DNA of 64,000 bases from JASHPR01 sp963842355 (lineage in GTDB: Bacteria > Actinomycetota > Actinomycetes > Streptosporangiales > Streptosporangiaceae): NCBI GenBank assembly GCA_963842355.1, contig CAWJGC010000004.1, forward strand, positions 248,001 through 312,000, written 5' to 3'. The notes beneath the pieces are model-generated. The model had not been told where the DNA came from and searched no databases. It saw only the letters and a program-made list of their open reading frames with translations. Shown in pieces: positions 8,173-16,426 of the stretch; position 1 is the first letter of the stretch, and each line of letters starts with the position of its first letter. A program made the translations under genes and the position numbers.

Positions 8173-9506
8173 CCGGCCTGGCCGGGCTGCAGGGTGTGCT
8201 GATGGGCGAGGTGATCGAGCCCGGCATGCCCGGCTACGAGGCGGTGCGCAGGCCGGCGATGGCGCGGTTCTGGCATGTCCGTCCCCGGGCGGTGGTGTGC
8301 TGCGCGTCGGCTGACGACGTCGCGCAGGCGCTCGCCTTCGCGCGCCGGACCGGCCTGCGCGTGGTACCGCGCGGCGGCGGCCACTGCTTCGCCGGCCGGT
8401 CCTCGACGGACGGCATCGTGCTCGACATGACGCCGCTGCGATCCATCTCCGTCTCGCCGGCCGGCGCCGTGACGATCGGCGCGGGCGCCCGGCTGGCCGA
8501 AGTGTATGACGCCCTGCATGAGCACGGCCTGGCGCTTCCGGCCGGCTGCGGCCCGGCCGTCGGGATCGCCGGCCTTGCCCTCGGCGGCGGCCTGGGGATT
8601 CTGGGCCGCCGGTACGGCCTGACCTGTGACCGCCTGCTCGGCGCGCAGGTCGTACTGGCCGACGGCCGGATCGTCGACTGCGACGAGCACGGTGAGCCCG
8701 AGCTGTTCTGGGCACTTCGCGGCGCCGGCGGCGGGCAGTTCGGCGTGGTCACATCGCTGGTCTTCGACCCGGTACCGGCACCGGAGGCGACGCGGCTCGA
8801 GCTGACCTGGCCGCCCACCGATGCGGCGGCCGTGATCGCCGCGTGGCAGCACTGGGCACCCCAGGCGCCGGACGGGCTGGCCGCCAGCCTCAAGATCGCC
8901 GCCGCCCGGGCCGGCGGGCCGGGGCAGGTCATCCTGTCCGGGGCGATGCTCGGGCCGGAAGCCGACACCGCCGCGCTGCTCGCTGAGCTGATCAGGCTGG
9001 CCGGCGCGCGGCCGGTGACCCAGAATCTGGCGAGCCTGCGTTACCGGGACCTCAAGTGTTCCCTGGCCGGGCTCGGTTCAGCCGAACCTGCGCAGCCCGT
9101 GATCAGTAAGTCGGAGTTCTTCCGCCCGCCGTTGCCGGCCCGCTCGGTCACCGAACTCCTGGACACATTCAGCCAGGACCGGGCCTCCGGCCAGTACCGG
9201 GAACTCAACTTCACACCCATGGGCGGCGCCTACAACCGGGTGCCAGCGGAGGCGACTGCCTTCGTGCACCGCTCGGAGCGGTTCCTGCTCGAGCATGCTG
9301 CGGCAGGAGCGGACGCGGCGCCCTGGGTACAGCAGTCATGGGCCACCGCGCATCCGTGGGGCTCGGGACGGGTCTACCCCAACTTCCCCGATCCAGACCT
9401 GGCCAACTGGACCGAGGCCTACCACGGCAGCAACCACGCCCGCCTGGCCGCGGTGAAACACGCCTACGATCCGCAGCGCCTGCTGCACTTCCACCAGTCG
9501 ATCTGA
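8169..9506 (+). CDS. FAD-binding oxidoreductase, berberine-bridge-enzyme (BBE) like
   Basis: A 445-residue flavoprotein of the VAO/PCMH fold. The FAD-binding loop VVPRGGGHCFAGRSSTDG at about residues 56-73 contains the His used for covalent flavin attachment. GLALGGGLGILGRRYGLTCD follows, then a substrate domain, and the C-terminal BBE element is the YHGSNHARLAAVKHAYDPQRLLHFHQSI segment. Relatives oxidise sugars, alkaloids or polyketides. No export signal is evident. The ATG overlaps the stop of the broken upstream gene (ATGA), suggesting a former operon. Confidence 0.88.
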   Translation: MTGLAGLQGVLMGEVIEPGMPGYEAVRRPAMARFWHVRPRAVVCCASADDVAQALAFARRTGLRVVPRGGGHCFAGRSSTDGIVLDMTPLRSISVSPAGAVTIGAGARLAEVYDALHEHGLALPAGCGPAVGIAGLALGGGLGILGRRYGLTCDRLLGAQVVLADGRIVDCDEHGEPELFWALRGAGGGQFGVVTSLVFDPVPAPEATRLELTWPPTDAAAVIAAWQHWAPQAPDGLAASLKIAAARAGGPGQVILSGAMLGPEADTAALLAELIRLAGARPVTQNLASLRYRDLKCSLAGLGSAEPAQPVISKSEFFRPPLPARSVTELLDTFSQDRASGQYRELNFTPMGGAYNRVPAEATAFVHRSERFLLEHAAAGADAAPWVQQSWATAHPWGSGRVYPNFPDPDLANWTEAYHGSNHARLAAVKHAYDPQRLLHFHQSI

Positions 9507-9589
9507 CCATCCGACCGAACGGAGATCGCCGATGGCACGGATCGTGCTGTACAGGCACCAGCCGCGTGATCACAGAGATGGAGGATTCG

Positions 9590-10027
9590 ATGCAGCCACA
9601 GACTCAGCACTCCGAGTTTCAGGGTTGGCAGCAGCTGGTCGGCAGGTGGGCGACCGAGGCCACCCATCCGGCGTTCCCCGGCACCGTCGTGAGCGGACAG
9701 GCCACGTTCGAGTGGCTTGAGGATCAGCGGTTTCTGATCCAGCGTTCGCACTACGACCATACAGAGATTCCCGATGCGATCGCGGTCGCCGGGATCATCG
9801 ACGGGAAGCCGTCGATGCACTACTTCGACTCGCGTGGCGTGCACCGGGTTCTCGCGGTCGACATCACCGCGGACACCTGGCGATTCTGGAACGACACCCC
9901 CGGGTTCTCGCAGCGATTCACCGGCACGCTCAGCGACGACGCGATCAACGGTCAGGGACAGCTATCGCGCGATGACGGTGCCACCTGGCAGGACGACCTC
10001 GCGATCACCTATCGCAGGATTAGCTGA
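9590..10027 (+). CDS. Conserved lipocalin-like small protein (DUF1579-like)
   Basis: 145 residues. It begins with a WQQLVGRWATEATHPAFPGTVVSG strand typical of calycin-like intracellular proteins, followed by FEWLEDQRFLIQRSHYDHTEIPDAIAVAG and a terminal DDLAITYRRI strand. Such proteins recur in actinomycetes but lack a known function. I place the start at the second ATG (9590) because GGAGGA sits five bases upstream; the ATG at 9578 lies inside that ribosome binding site region. Confidence 0.7.
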   Translation: MQPQTQHSEFQGWQQLVGRWATEATHPAFPGTVVSGQATFEWLEDQRFLIQRSHYDHTEIPDAIAVAGIIDGKPSMHYFDSRGVHRVLAVDITADTWRFWNDTPGFSQRFTGTLSDDAINGQGQLSRDDGATWQDDLAITYRRIS

Positions 10028-10067
10028 GCTGCTGTGCGCGGTATACATCGACCACGGGAGGAATGCG

Positions 10068-10766
10068 GTGACAGACGATCCCGGCCTCGCCGCCATGGCA
10101 CGAGAGGTCATCAACGCCAACCAGTATCTGGTACTGGCCACCGCAGACCAGCATGGCGTCCCCTGGGTCTCGCCGGTGTGGTATGCGCACGCGGGCTACC
10201 GCGAGTTCTTCTGGGTGTCACATCCACAGGCGCGGCACTCGCGCAACATTGAGGCCCGGCCGCAGGTAAGCATCGTGATCTTCGATTCGAGCGTGCAACC
10301 AGGCGCTGCCCGCGCGGTGTATATCAGCGGCGCCGCCGAGCTAGCGACCAGATCGGGCCTCCACAGAAGTATCGAGATTTACTCCCGCCGATCCCAAGAA
10401 CAGGGCCAGCAACCCTTGGGAGGCCTACGCGTGGTGGCCCGGCGGAGAGCTTACCGACGTTGGGGTAGGCTGGGAGCGACCAAATGCCGGGAAAATCGCG
10501 GCTCGGACCGCCACGGGGCGAGCGTCATCGCGGCAATTGCGGACGTTCCTTTGTATGGCTGGGGTGTCTTGACACGCAAAGGACGATCGTCTCGTATATG
10601 CAGTCCGGATCCTTGCTTGATGACCGCGAACCCATCGGCCATGTCGGCATGTTTTCTGTCGGTAGTGTGGTGTTTCAGGTCTTCTGCACCGAGCCCGGCG
10701 CTGCGGAGTACTCTGAAGATCGTGACGGCCACTTCGTCCCTCAGGCTATGGAAGCCGGGCTGGTAA
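10068..10766 (+). CDS. Pyridoxamine 5'-phosphate oxidase-like FMN/F420 protein, C-terminus probably altered
   Basis: Starts with GTG after GGGAGGAATGCG. Residues 1-110 show the split-barrel flavin-binding fold of the PNPOx family: NQYLVLATADQHGVPWVSPVWYA, FFWVSHPQARHSRNIEARPQVSIVIFDSS, and AVYISGAAEL. Family members of about 140-150 residues bind FMN, F420 or haem and reduce varied substrates. After SRRSQEQGQ near residue 115 the sequence becomes Arg-rich and unlike the family, while another frame reads PWEAYAWWPGGELT, so a frameshift near 10410 is likely and the true stop is uncertain. Confidence 0.6.
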   Translation: MTDDPGLAAMAREVINANQYLVLATADQHGVPWVSPVWYAHAGYREFFWVSHPQARHSRNIEARPQVSIVIFDSSVQPGAARAVYISGAAELATRSGLHRSIEIYSRRSQEQGQQPLGGLRVVARRRAYRRWGRLGATKCRENRGSDRHGASVIAAIADVPLYGWGVLTRKGRSSRICSPDPCLMTANPSAMSACFLSVVWCFRSSAPSPALRSTLKIVTATSSLRLWKPGW

Positions 10767-10776
10767 GAATCTGGCC
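10741..10776. repeat. 36-bp direct repeat, copy 1
   Basis: This 36-base stretch recurs exactly at 11635-11670. It starts TCAGGCTATGGAAGCC and ends AGAATCTGGCC. It lies in a gene-poor segment. Its origin is unknown. Confidence 0.85.
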
Positions 10777-10910
10777 CTGGCTTGGGCCACGATTCTCCTG
10801 TGACCGATGCCGCAGGGCGCTGACCTGCTGGCTTCCTGTTCGTGGGAGCCGAACTTGCGCACTAAGCCTGGCCCGTAGAGCGGCCTGTGCCGTATGTCAA
10901 CTCGTGGCTT

Positions 10911-11294
10911 TCATCGCTCTCTATCGAATTTAAGAATATCGCGACCTTGCTCTGGCTTGATCCAGAGTTCATAGCTTGTGAGACGCTCAATCGCGTACTT
11001 CACGGTGCTCAGCCCAGTCCAGTTTCTTAGGATGTGAAGGAGGGCAATATGGGGTATATGATTGAAAATGCTAATAGCGGGACCGGTGCTGAGCCGACCC
11101 TCAACTTTGAGATGTAGCTCATCCCCAGCCAGACTCCAATCCCCTCTGAGCGTGCCAGCGGCCAATTGATCCAACACGCTTCCTCCTTTTCTGTGCAGCT
11201 CGAACGCGCCGTCATCGTCTAAGGCCAAGCTTACATTGGCGTTATCTCCGGCCCCAGCCCAGTCGCCGCAAATTAGAGATCTATCGAATGCCAT
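10911..11294 (-). CDS. Hypothetical protein of lower GC content
   Basis: 127 residues starting MAFDRSLICGDWAGAGDNANVSL with an AAAGGA ribosome binding site eight bases upstream. The pattern of beta strands (GDWAGAG, VSLALDDDGAFELH, GDWSLAGDELHLKVEG) suggests a small lipocalin-like barrel. No family is recognised. Base composition and codon use are visibly more AT-rich than the neighbours, which points to horizontal transfer, and it sits between the two copies of a 36-bp direct repeat. Confidence 0.6.
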   Translation of the reverse strand: MAFDRSLICGDWAGAGDNANVSLALDDDGAFELHRKGGSVLDQLAAGTLRGDWSLAGDELHLKVEGRLSTGPAISIFNHIPHIALLHILRNWTGLSTVKYAIERLTSYELWIKPEQGRDILKFDRER

Positions 11295-11793
11295 GCGATA
11301 TTCCTTTCTTCGGCAAATGCTAAAAGCATAGCAGAGCGCGATGAGGCGAACAAGGAGTCGTGGTCGGCGCCTACCACCAACTATTCCACAGAAGAATCCT
11401 TCCGGATGTCCGAGAGCGACCTGCGACGCCCTGGCGGTCAGCCGATGAAACGAGGACCGGACCGGCTGGTCAATCAGAAGTTTCGTCCGCACCGCTCGCC
11501 GATACGGCACCATCGAGATCCAGGCGGATCCGGATGCCATCACCGTCGCCGACCCCTACCCGACGACCTCCGCCAAGTACTCGAAGCCATCAACCGCGCC
11601 AGCTGACTTGCGCACTAACTTCGCCCAACTCGGGTCAGGCTATGGAAGCCGGGCTGGTAAGAATCTGGCCGTCGAAGGTGGTCGTGCGGTGGCCGCCAGC
11701 TGCTCGCTTCACCGGAAGCTCCCTCCGTACTCTCGCCGAGCGGAACCGGCAGGGCCTAGGGATGTTGATCAATGGCACCGCAGCCAGCCCCAG
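11295..11793. other. Gene-poor stretch with remnants and a repeat
   Basis: No frame here can be supported as a gene. It holds copy 2 of the 36-bp repeat and a short repeat ACTTGCGCACTAA at 11606-11618 that also occurs at 10852-10864. A plus-strand frame near 11500 reads GTIEIQADPDAITVADPYPTT, which may be a gene scrap. Confidence 0.4.
11635..11670. repeat. 36-bp direct repeat, copy 2
   Basis: Exact second copy of the stretch at 10741-10776, same orientation, 894 bases apart. The sequences outside the 36 bases differ. Confidence 0.85.
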
Positions 11794-12381
11794 CTACCAG
11801 TCTTGGCCATCTTTCAAATAGGTGTGTGCCGGGGGGATCCGGGCTGTCAGGGCCAGGACGCTGATCGGAACCTGGGCGACCCTGATCACCTTGCTCCGGA
11901 CCGTCGGCCCCATCATCTCACGCATGTACACGACGTTGATGGCCAGATACCCAGCGAACCCGAGAGTGTCGGCGATCGAGAGGACAACCAGCGCCGGATA
12001 GTTCGTCACGTACGCGAATGGTCAGGTGAACACCCCCGCCAGCACAGAGGACAGGATCAGTGCCTTGCGCCGGCCGATCTTGTCGGAGAGCCAGCCGATG
12101 ACATAGCCACCGATCAAGACGCTGATCCCGGTCTCCAAGGCGTACAGGACCGAGTACTCAAATGAACCCATGACGTGGTGCGGCAGCCATATGAACGAGT
12201 ACAGCCTCGCGGCGGTCCCGTCGACCGATGCCGAGCACGCCCAGCCCACCTGCACAAGCAGGGCTAACTCCCAGGCCACCGTGCTCATGGGCGGGCGGTC
12301 AACCCGGGCTGCCATCTCACCAGGAATGACCAGAGTGGTGCCGCCGCCAGCGTCCCTGGCTCCCGATATGTCTTGCGCCAT
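11794..12381 (-). pseudogene. Major facilitator superfamily transporter, truncated with an in-frame stop
   Basis: The minus strand encodes part of a sugar or metabolite MFS carrier. The family loop GWLSDKIGRRKALIL is intact, followed by SSVLAGVFT, an in-frame TGA at 12022-12024, then PFAYVTNYPALVVLSIADTLGFAGYLAINVVYMREMMG in the same frame. A TGG-to-TGA change would explain the stop. Only about 190 of the usual 420-450 residues are present, with both the first helices and the C-terminal half missing, so this is a decayed gene rather than a recoded one. Confidence 0.75.
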
Positions 12382-12825
12382 TGCAGACCCCTGGGTGCCA
12401 TCCTGGTGTCACGGTGCGGCGGGAGTAAAGCGAGTGCGCGGACCTGGGGATCGCGCCTGGCCGGTCTTGGTACGGTGCGCAACCACGGATGTGGAAGTCA
12501 TGGTCCCCGCGAGCGGCCCGAACGCCGAATCGGGCGTCAAGTCGATGACTTCGCCTGTCCAGGCGAGGCGAGCACCGAACATCAGGTTCTGGCACGGGCC
12601 GAGCAGAGCAGGAGACCGCCACCGCACTGCCCGGCCAGCTTGACGGACAGCATGTACTGTAATATTTTTCAATGAAAGGAAGATGCTCCAGCAATGAGCT
12701 CGCAGGGTGCCGCGGCCCCTGCCTGCGGGCAGCTCGCCCGGTGAGCCGCCGATGCCGCCGGCCCGGCACTGCGCACCCAGGGCGCCTGGCGGCCCAGAAC
12801 CCGACATCCCGCGACGGAGCCCCGC
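12382..12825. other. Intergenic stretch upstream of the DUF1707 gene
   Basis: No supported gene. An unusually AT-rich spot near 12655-12675 precedes the downstream operon by 150 bases and might hold its promoter, but I see no clear -10/-35 pair. Confidence 0.3.
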
Positions 12826-13239
12826 ATGAGCGATGCCATCACACAGCAGGCCGGCCAGGCCATTCGCGCCTCGGACGGCGAACGGGACCAGGTCGTGGCG
12901 CTGCTGCAGCGTGACTTCGCCGACGGCCGGCTGACCCAGGCCGAACTCGAGGAACGGGTGGGCGCCGCCCTCGCGGCGCGGACCAGGGACCAGCTGCGTG
13001 CCCTCACCGCAGACCTGCCCGGCGCGGACGTGCGGCCCGCGCGGCCGGCCACGGCGCTGAACCCGTGTCTGCTGTTTCTGCTCCTGTGTCTTTGCCCGCC
13101 GGCGGGGGTCGGCTACTGGCTGCTGTCCCGCCGCGGGATTGGCGGCGGGTGGCTGCCGCGGCGGCAGCTGGCCGGTATCCCGAACTGGGCGTGGATCCTG
13201 ATCATCGCCGGGGCGGCCGCCGCCGCTGCCCTCAGGTGA
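12826..13239 (+). CDS. DUF1707 domain membrane protein
   Basis: 137 residues. The DUF1707 domain spans about residues 14-66 (RASDGERDQVVALLQRDFADGRLTQAELEERVGAALAARTRDQLRALTADLP), a short helical module common in actinobacterial membrane proteins and related to SHOCT. Two hydrophobic segments follow: PCLLFLLLCLCPPAGVGYWLL and WAWILIIAGAAAAAAL, giving a C-terminal membrane anchor. The function is unknown. Its stop overlaps the GTG of the winged-helix regulator gene, so the two are translationally coupled. Confidence 0.85.
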   Translation: MSDAITQQAGQAIRASDGERDQVVALLQRDFADGRLTQAELEERVGAALAARTRDQLRALTADLPGADVRPARPATALNPCLLFLLLCLCPPAGVGYWLLSRRGIGGGWLPRRQLAGIPNWAWILIIAGAAAAAALR

Positions 13240-13826
13240 GCACCGGCGGCGGCCCGGTCCCGGCCCGTCCGGCCGCGGCGAAGGCCTGGCAGGGCGTGCA
13301 CAAGGCGCTGGCCGACCCGCTGCGGATCCGGCTGGTGGAGTGGCTGATGGAGCGGCCCCGGTCGGCGCGGGAGCTGGCCGATTGCGCCGGCCTGCCCGCC
13401 GACCGGCTCTACTACCACCTCGGCCAGCTCGAGCAGGCCGGGCTGATCGAGGTCGCCGAGTACCGGCGGCTGGCCCGGGGCAAGGCCGAACGAGTGTACG
13501 CGCCGGCGGAAGCCGAGCCCCCCGGCGACGATGCCAGCCCGCAGGAGACCGCCGCATTCCTCGGATCCATGCTGGAGGTCACCGCGATGGACATCACCGC
13601 GGCATTCCAGGCCAAGCAGGCAGGCCGCCGCCGGGAGGTCGACGTGACCCGGGCTGCGCTGCGGCTGACCGACGAGGCGCTGGCCGAACTGCGCGGACAC
13701 CTCACCCAGATCGCCGCGCGGTTCGCCGAGCCCGACGCCGAGGGAACCTGGACGCGGCTGGTCCTAGTCCTGGCCGACCTGCAAGACCGCCCCGGCCCGG
13801 CAACCTCGCCGGGCAGCCCCGCGTGA
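13236..13826 (+). CDS. ArsR-like winged-helix transcriptional regulator
   Basis: 196 residues starting at a GTG that overlaps the DUF1707 stop. Residues 18-80 form an ArsR-type winged helix: HKALADPLRIRLVEWLMERPRSARELADCAGLPADRLYYHLGQLEQAGLIEVAEYR. The C-terminal half (helical, with a basic stretch RRREVDVTRAALRLTDEALAELRGHL) resembles the effector/dimer part of one-component regulators of this class. No Cys metal site is evident in the HTH helix. Probably regulates its own operon, including the membrane protein (inference). Confidence 0.82.
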   Translation: MSTGGGPVPARPAAAKAWQGVHKALADPLRIRLVEWLMERPRSARELADCAGLPADRLYYHLGQLEQAGLIEVAEYRRLARGKAERVYAPAEAEPPGDDASPQETAAFLGSMLEVTAMDITAAFQAKQAGRRREVDVTRAALRLTDEALAELRGHLTQIAARFAEPDAEGTWTRLVLVLADLQDRPGPATSPGSPA

Positions 13827-13970
13827 GCAACGCAGCGGCGCCTGCGGGCCGGGGTGGCGTCCGAAATCCGGCGTAAATCGGTGGGCGCGGTTCCGGCTTC
13901 CTGGCCGGGCCATGCGATGGTACTGACAGTTTCGGGTTGATCATCTGGCTGAGCGCGGTGGTGTCCGGTC

Positions 13971-14779
13971 TCAGTGGCGGTGGGCGGTGACGATCCAGGC
14001 GCGGGAGTCGAACCAGACACCGTTGCCGCTCAGGTGCGCGGCGAGTGCCTCGCGCAGGCGTCCGGCCGCGCGCGCCGCGGCGGCGGGATCCAGCCGCTTC
14101 ATTACGTTGTTGGTGCACGCGAAGCCGCGGACCCAGTTGAGGGCGGCGGCCACGTCCGGGCCGTAGTAGACCGGCTCGTGGACGTCGGTGAGGGCGACGC
14201 CGGCGAACCCTGCCGCCTCCAGGAGCTTCTTCACGGTCGGCGGGTCGGCGAGCGAGAACGGATCCGGTTCCCCGGAAGGGATGGCCACGGGCTCTTCGGC
14301 TGCCCCGAGGGATTGGCGGATAGTGACGTCCCACTCGTTGCGCACCTGGGCCTGCCAGACCATCATCACCAGGCGCGCGGCCGGGCGCAGCGCCTGGTGA
14401 TGATGTTAGCGAACGCGGCACCGGGGTCGTCGAAGAACATCGTGCCGAACCTGCTGATTGCCAGGTCGAAGCGCTCGTGCGGGAAGCGGTGGACCTGTGC
14501 ATCGGCATGCTCGAAGGTGACGTTGCCAAGCCCCTCGGCCCGGGCGAGCTCGAGGGCGCGCTCGATGACGGTGGCGGAGGTGTCGACCCCCAGCGCACTG
14601 CCTGCCTGGGCCGTGCGCGCGGCCTGCCGGGTCGTCTGCCCGGACCCGCAGCCGATGTCGAGGACGTGGTCGTGGAGCTGGATGCTAAAGGCCCGGCGCA
14701 GTACCTCGTTGTGCCGCTGCAGTTCGGCGTCGTAGCCGCTGAGGCGGTGCTGGTAGCCGGCGTCCATCGTGGATGGCAC
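13971..14779 (-). pseudogene. SAM-dependent methyltransferase, frameshifted
   Basis: From ATG 14779 the first frame gives a class I methyltransferase N-terminus with motif I HVLDIGCGSGQTTRQAARTA at about residue 38-57 and then FDLAISRFGTMFFDDPGAAFANI. That frame ends at 14366. The continuation, LRPAARLVMMVWQAQVRNEW through the C-terminus, lies in another frame ending at 13971. One frameshift near 14395-14405 separates the two. It falls exactly in a perfect inverted repeat, which points to a natural template-switch mutation instead of a random indel. Substrate unknown. Confidence 0.8.
14361..14405. repeat. Perfect 16-bp inverted repeat inside the frameshifted methyltransferase gene
   Basis: CATCATCACCAGGCGC at 14361-14376 and its exact reverse complement at 14390-14405, with a 13-base loop. 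The inner arm codes the conserved LVMMVW region; the outer arm replaces what should encode the start of the post-II motif. Confidence 0.9.
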
Positions 14780-14958
14780 CCCGCCGCTCAGGCCCGCCGG
14801 GGCCGGTCAGCTCGCGGGAGACCGGCAGGAATCCTGAGCGCATGGGAAGGCATGCCGCGATGCTAGCGGCCGCCGAGCAGTCCTTGCTCAGCGCCGGATG
14901 CCTCGATGCGGTCCGCCAGCTCGGGCGGGCGGCTCAGCGCGGGGTGCCCGCAGTCCCC

Positions 14959-15375
14959 TTACCCCGCCCAGTCGGCGGCAGTGATGCCGTCGGCGTGACC
15001 AGGCGGCCACTGGACCAGCTCGATCCGGTTGCCGTCGGGATCAATCACCCATGTCGTCCGGAACTCGTCTGAACCATCCGGTGATACGGGCGCCTCGGCA
15101 CCGATGCCCCGCGCCGCAAGCTCACTGATTGTTGCATCCAGCGACTCGACCTTGATGACGAAATGGCTGAGGCCCGTGCCGAAGCTGGCCTTACCTGGGG
15201 CGGGATCGTGAACGAGTTCGATGGTGACGAACTCGTCCCCCGGCAGCTTGAGCACGGTCAGGTGGCCCAGGGGGGTATCGGGGACGCTGCCGACGATCTC
15301 GTAGCCGACGGCGGTATAGAACGCCAGCGCCCGGCCGAGATCGGCGACACGCAGGCCGAAGTGCAACGTCCTCAT
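14959..15375 (-). CDS. VOC family (glyoxalase/bleomycin-resistance-like) protein
   Basis: 138 residues with two beta-alpha-beta-beta-beta modules of the vicinal oxygen chelate fold: MRTLHFGLRVADLGRALAFYTAVGYEIVG, then LSHFVIKVESLDATISELAARG and WVIDPDGNRIELVQW. Likely metal ligands are His5, the Glu of VTIELVH, the His of LSHFV and the final Glu. The overall pattern is close to lactoylglutathione lyase. It overlaps by four bases (ATGA) the C-terminal remnant of a dihydrofolate-reductase-family gene, so the two formed an operon before the upstream gene was split by an insertion. Confidence 0.88.
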   Translation of the reverse strand: MRTLHFGLRVADLGRALAFYTAVGYEIVGSVPDTPLGHLTVLKLPGDEFVTIELVHDPAPGKASFGTGLSHFVIKVESLDATISELAARGIGAEAPVSPDGSDEFRTTWVIDPDGNRIELVQWPPGHADGITAADWAG

Positions 15376-15724
15376 CGGTTCCCCTCCGTAGGCCGGTAGA
15401 CGCAGATGGCGGTCCCGCTCGGGAACCTGCGAGCTTCGATCAGGTCGAGCCGTAGCGGCTCGCGGAGCGCACTGAACAGGCCGGTCCCGTGGCCGATCGC
15501 TACCGGGTGGATCACCAGCCGATATTCATCGATCAGTCCATCGTGGATCAACGCGTCGACGAAGGTCGCGCCGCCGTGGGCGAGGATCACACCGCCTGGT
15601 TCGCGCTTGAGCCGGTCGATGTCCTCGGCCAGGTCTCCGTCGGCGATCCGGCTTTCCGCCCACTCGGCGCGGGTCAGCGTCTTCGAGAAGACCACCTTAG
15701 CCTCGGGCTTTCGCCTGAGTGTGG
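15372..15724 (-). pseudogene. Dihydrofolate reductase (RibD C-terminal) family gene, C-terminal part
   Basis: The minus strand reads EAKVVFSKTLTRAEWAESRI, then LKREPGGVILAHGGATFVDALI, EYRLVIHPVAIGHGTGLF and the final AICVYRP, which is the C-terminal half of this reductase family including the GGATF loop that contacts NADPH. The N-terminal half is absent here but is present 8.8 kb away at 24541-24768 in the same orientation. The two parts flank the IS1380-type element, so this gene was cut by it. Confidence 0.85.
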
Positions 15725-15750
15725 CCTAGCTTGATCGTTTAAACAGAAAA

Positions 15751-15814
15751 AGTGCCTTTGGCCTGGGAGAATAGGACTTGTCTAAGGACCTGTCCGCCAC
15801 CAGCCGAAGGCACT
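15751..15814. promoter_or_regulatory. Hairpin in the IS leader upstream of the transposase start
   Basis: AGTGCCTTTGGC at 15751-15762 pairs with GCCGAAGGCACT at 15803-15814 with one G-T type mismatch. It sits just before the transposase GTG at 15821. Such leader stems in insertion sequences can limit translation from read-through transcripts; that role is inference. Confidence 0.5.
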
Positions 15815-15820
15815 TTCCAC

Positions 15821-16285
15821 GTGAAGAACACCGCTGCTCGCCCGAAGATCATTGTGTCCGCTGACGGGACGGGAATCGTGTCCCAGGCGGGCGCGGTGCT
15901 GCTGACCGGGACACTGCGGGCCACTGGCCTGGACGCGGGCCTTACTGCCGCGCTGGGACGGTGGCGGCCGGGCCGGGCGGTGCATGACCCGGGGAAGATC
16001 ATCGCCGACCTGGCGGTGACGCTGGCGCTGGGCGGTGACTGCCTGGCTGATATCGCGATGCTCCGCGCCGAGCCCAGCCTGTTCGGGCCGGTGGCCTCCG
16101 ACCCGGTGGTCTCCCGGCTCGTGACCAGCCTGGCCACGGAGGCGCCGCGAGCGCTGAAGGCGATCCGCGGGGCGCGGGCCGCTGCCCGGGAACGGGCCTG
16201 GGCACTCGCCGGCGACGCCGCACCCGGCGCGGACGGCAAGCTGATCACCGTCGATATCGATGCCACGATCGTGACGTCGTGCTCA
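15821..16285 (+). pseudogene. IS1380 transposase, N-terminal part
   Basis: Starts at GTG 15821 (VKNTAARPKIIVSADGTG) and runs through the typical IS1380 segments AVHDPGKIIADLAVTLALGGDCLADIAMLRAEP and GPVASDPVVSRL to the first catalytic strand ITVDIDATIVTSCS. Homology ends exactly at 16285; the frame reads into the nested element and stops at 16309. The missing C-terminal portion is at 23474-24378. Confidence 0.88.
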
Positions 16286-16385
16286 TCTGCACTTGGCACA
16301 CGTTCCTGACCGGCAGACCGCCTGCTAGCTGGTCCGTTACCTCGTTCCGGCGTGTCGCGGTCCTCAAGGTCACGCACTTATCTGT

Positions 16386-16398
16386 AAGGTGACACCTT
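16386..16398. promoter_or_regulatory. Palindrome upstream of recombinase A
   Basis: AAGGTGACACCTT is a perfect 13-base palindrome around a central A, ending 28 bases before the GTG of the first recombinase gene. It could be an operator for one of the XRE-type proteins or a recombinase core site. Confidence 0.4.
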
Positions 16399-16426
16399 AA
16401 TTCACAAGGCCGGAAGAAGGTGCCCC

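Noticed and set aside
12022..12024. TGA as a selenocysteine or recoded codon in the MFS gene
   Set aside because: The gene lacks both ends of the transporter, so recoding would not yield a functional protein.
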